DNA from: an uncultured Clostridia bacterium
Lineage (GTDB): Bacteria; Bacillota; Clostridia; Christensenellales; UBA1242
Length of the DNA: 6,418 bases
Direction: 5' to 3'
Assembly (NCBI GenBank): GCA_947627585.1
Contig: CANQWP010000044.1
Coordinates: forward strand, 1-6,418
In this document: positions 5,514-6,418 of the stretch, one piece after another
Position numbering within the stretch: the stretch's first letter is position 1
Layout: each line of letters starts with the position of its first letter
Made by a program: the position numbers and the translations under genes
The notes under the pieces: generated by a model
Databases searched by the model: none
Told to the model about the DNA's origin: nothing
The model's input: the letters and a program-made list of their open reading frames with translations, nothing else

Positions 5514-6168
5514 ATTGTTTGTTGGCCATCTGTTTTGCAACTTCTTCGGCGAGGTTGTCATTTCTCTTTTCAAGCCCTTCGCCAAGTTCATATCTCACAA
5601 AGCGGCGGATGGAAATTTTTTCGCCAATTTTGAGTGTTGCTTCGGTCAAAAGGTCCTTGATTGTCATGTCAGGATTTTTGACAAAGTGTTGATTGAGAAG
5701 GCAGACGTCTTCATAGAACTTCTTGATTCTTCCTTCAATCATCTTGTCAACGATTGCGGCAGGTTTGCCCTCGTTCAAAGCCTGAACACGCAAAATTTCT
5801 TTTTCGCTTTCAAGTTCGGCTGGGTCAACTTCGGCTTCCGCAACATATTTTGGGTTTGCGGCTGCAATGTGCATTGCAATGTCTTTGACAAGGTTTTGGA
5901 AAGCATCACTCTTTGCAACGAAGTCTGTTTCGCAGTTCACTTCAACGAGAACGCCAATTTTTCCGCCCATGTGGATGTAACTTTGCACCAAGCCTTCGCT
6001 GGCAATGCGGCCTTGCTTTTTGTCAACCGCTTTAAGTCCGCGTTCGCGAAGAAGCACAATGGCTTTTTCAAAGTCGCCATTTGCATCTGTGAGTGCTTTT
6101 TTGCACTCCATCATTCCAACGCCCGTCTGTGCGCGCAGTTTTGCAACATCTTGTGCTGTGAAATTCAT
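5512..6168 (-). CDS. tsf: Translation elongation factor Ts
   Basis: EF-Ts catalyses GDP release from EF-Tu. The 218-residue protein is of the short type (Thermus about 196, E. coli 283). An N-terminal UBA-like module carries the first family signature, [16 protein letters not shown] (11-26). The second signature, [10 protein letters not shown] (76-85), contains the TDFV loop (81-84) that contacts EF-Tu. A single core domain follows, ending in an [18 protein letters not shown] helix, so the second core subdomain of long EF-Ts proteins is reduced. ATG 6168 is supported by AAGGAG (6182-6177) with 8-base spacing. It lies 27 bases after the probable rpsB, the usual order, and ends at a terminator rather than continuing into pyrH. 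Confidence 0.97.
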   Translation of the reverse strand: MNFTAQDVAKLRAQTGVGMMECKKALTDANGDFEKAIVLLRERGLKAVDKKQGRIASEGLVQSYIHMGGKIGVLVEVNCETDFVAKSDAFQNLVKDIAMHIAAANPKYVAEAEVDPAELESEKEILRVQALNEGKPAAIVDKMIEGRIKKFYEDVCLLNQHFVKNPDMTIKDLLTEATLKIGEKISIRRFVRYELGEGLEKRNDNLAEEVAKQMANKQ

Positions 6169-6195
6169 AATTTTTTCTCCTTAAATTTGAATTTT

Positions 6196-6418
6196 TTATT
6201 CTGCTTTTGGCTCAGCCTTTTTTGCTGTGGCTTTTTTTGCAGGTTTTTCTGTCTTTTGAGCTGCGTCGGCTTTCACTTCTTCGGCTTTTGCCTCTTCAGT
6301 TTCGGCCTTTTCTTCTTTCTTCACAGGTCTTTTCTTTGCTGGCTTTGTTTCTTTTTGCTCTTCTCCTGCTTCGGCAAGTTCAACGCTTGGCTTTGCTGCT
6401 GTGAGCAAGCTTTCAAGG
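6196..6418 (-). CDS. rpsB: Probable 30S ribosomal protein S2, C-terminal tail only (partial)
   Basis: An open frame enters at the right edge and stops at TAA 6198-6196, giving 73 residues of C-terminus. It starts LESLLTAAKPSVELAE and continues as a highly charged tail rich in K, E, A and P, with repeats such as KPAKK, KKAE and KAE. None of the S2 core is in the window, so the identity rests on the position 27 bases upstream of tsf, where rpsB is almost universal; such tails occur on some S2 proteins. The tail is probably disordered. Another protein with a histone H1-like tail is possible but less likely here. Confidence 0.58.
   Translation of the reverse strand, partial: LESLLTAAKPSVELAEAGEEQKETKPAKKRPVKKEEKAETEEAKAEEVKADAAQKTEKPAKKATAKKAEPKAE

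Noticed and set aside
1..6418. CRISPR array, tRNA/rRNA, insertion sequence or riboswitch
   Set aside because: I saw no regularly spaced repeats, no cloverleaf or rRNA signature and no transposase or terminal repeats. The leaders are too short for known riboswitches.

Overview
The window looks like a piece of the conserved translation / envelope / replication gene cluster of a low-G+C Firmicute, probably of clostridial or related gut type. In Bacillus the order is rpsB, tsf, pyrH, frr, uppS, cdsA, dxr, rasP(rseP), proS, polC. Here, reading the minus strand from right to left, I see the tail of a probable rpsB, then tsf, frr, uppS, cdsA, rseP and the start of a probable polC. pyrH, dxr and proS are absent from their usual slots. 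The probable PolC at the end and the single-PDZ RseP fit Firmicutes. The window does not allow a species-level call.

Layout. 6418-6196: lysine/alanine/glutamate-rich end of a probable ribosomal protein S2. 6168-5512: elongation factor Ts. 5481-5513: one hairpin that terminates tsf and also the only plus-strand gene. 4766-5482 (plus): an unrecognised, AT-rich 238-residue protein occupying the pyrH slot; its N-terminus resembles the start of ADP-ribosyltransferase-fold proteins. 4621-4765: divergent promoters for this gene and for frr. 4620-4054: ribosome recycling factor. 4053-3836: about 220 bases with a strong hairpin, a perfect 9-bp-arm palindrome and two tiny ORFs. 3835-3134: undecaprenyl diphosphate synthase. 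3137-2219: phosphatidate cytidylyltransferase, broken by a frameshift near 2645-2665. 2132-915: site-2 protease RseP. 902-872: intrinsic terminator. 853-825: consensus promoter. 818 to the window edge: N-terminal part of a probable PolC.

How the genes work together: S2 and EF-Ts serve the ribosome and EF-Tu, RRF recycles ribosomes, UppS makes the undecaprenyl carrier for cell-wall synthesis, CdsA makes CDP-diacylglycerol for phospholipids, RseP performs intramembrane proteolysis, and PolC is the replicative polymerase. The most interesting points are: (i) two promoters of the same geometry (TTGACA, 17 bp, TAAAAT, 6 bp, ATG), in front of polC and of the plus-strand gene, both predicting leaderless mRNAs, while genes with leaders here carry Shine-Dalgarno sequences; (ii) the foreign-looking plus-strand gene; (iii) the cdsA frameshift; (iv) the structured frr-uppS spacer with a possible 30-residue lipoprotein-like peptide.
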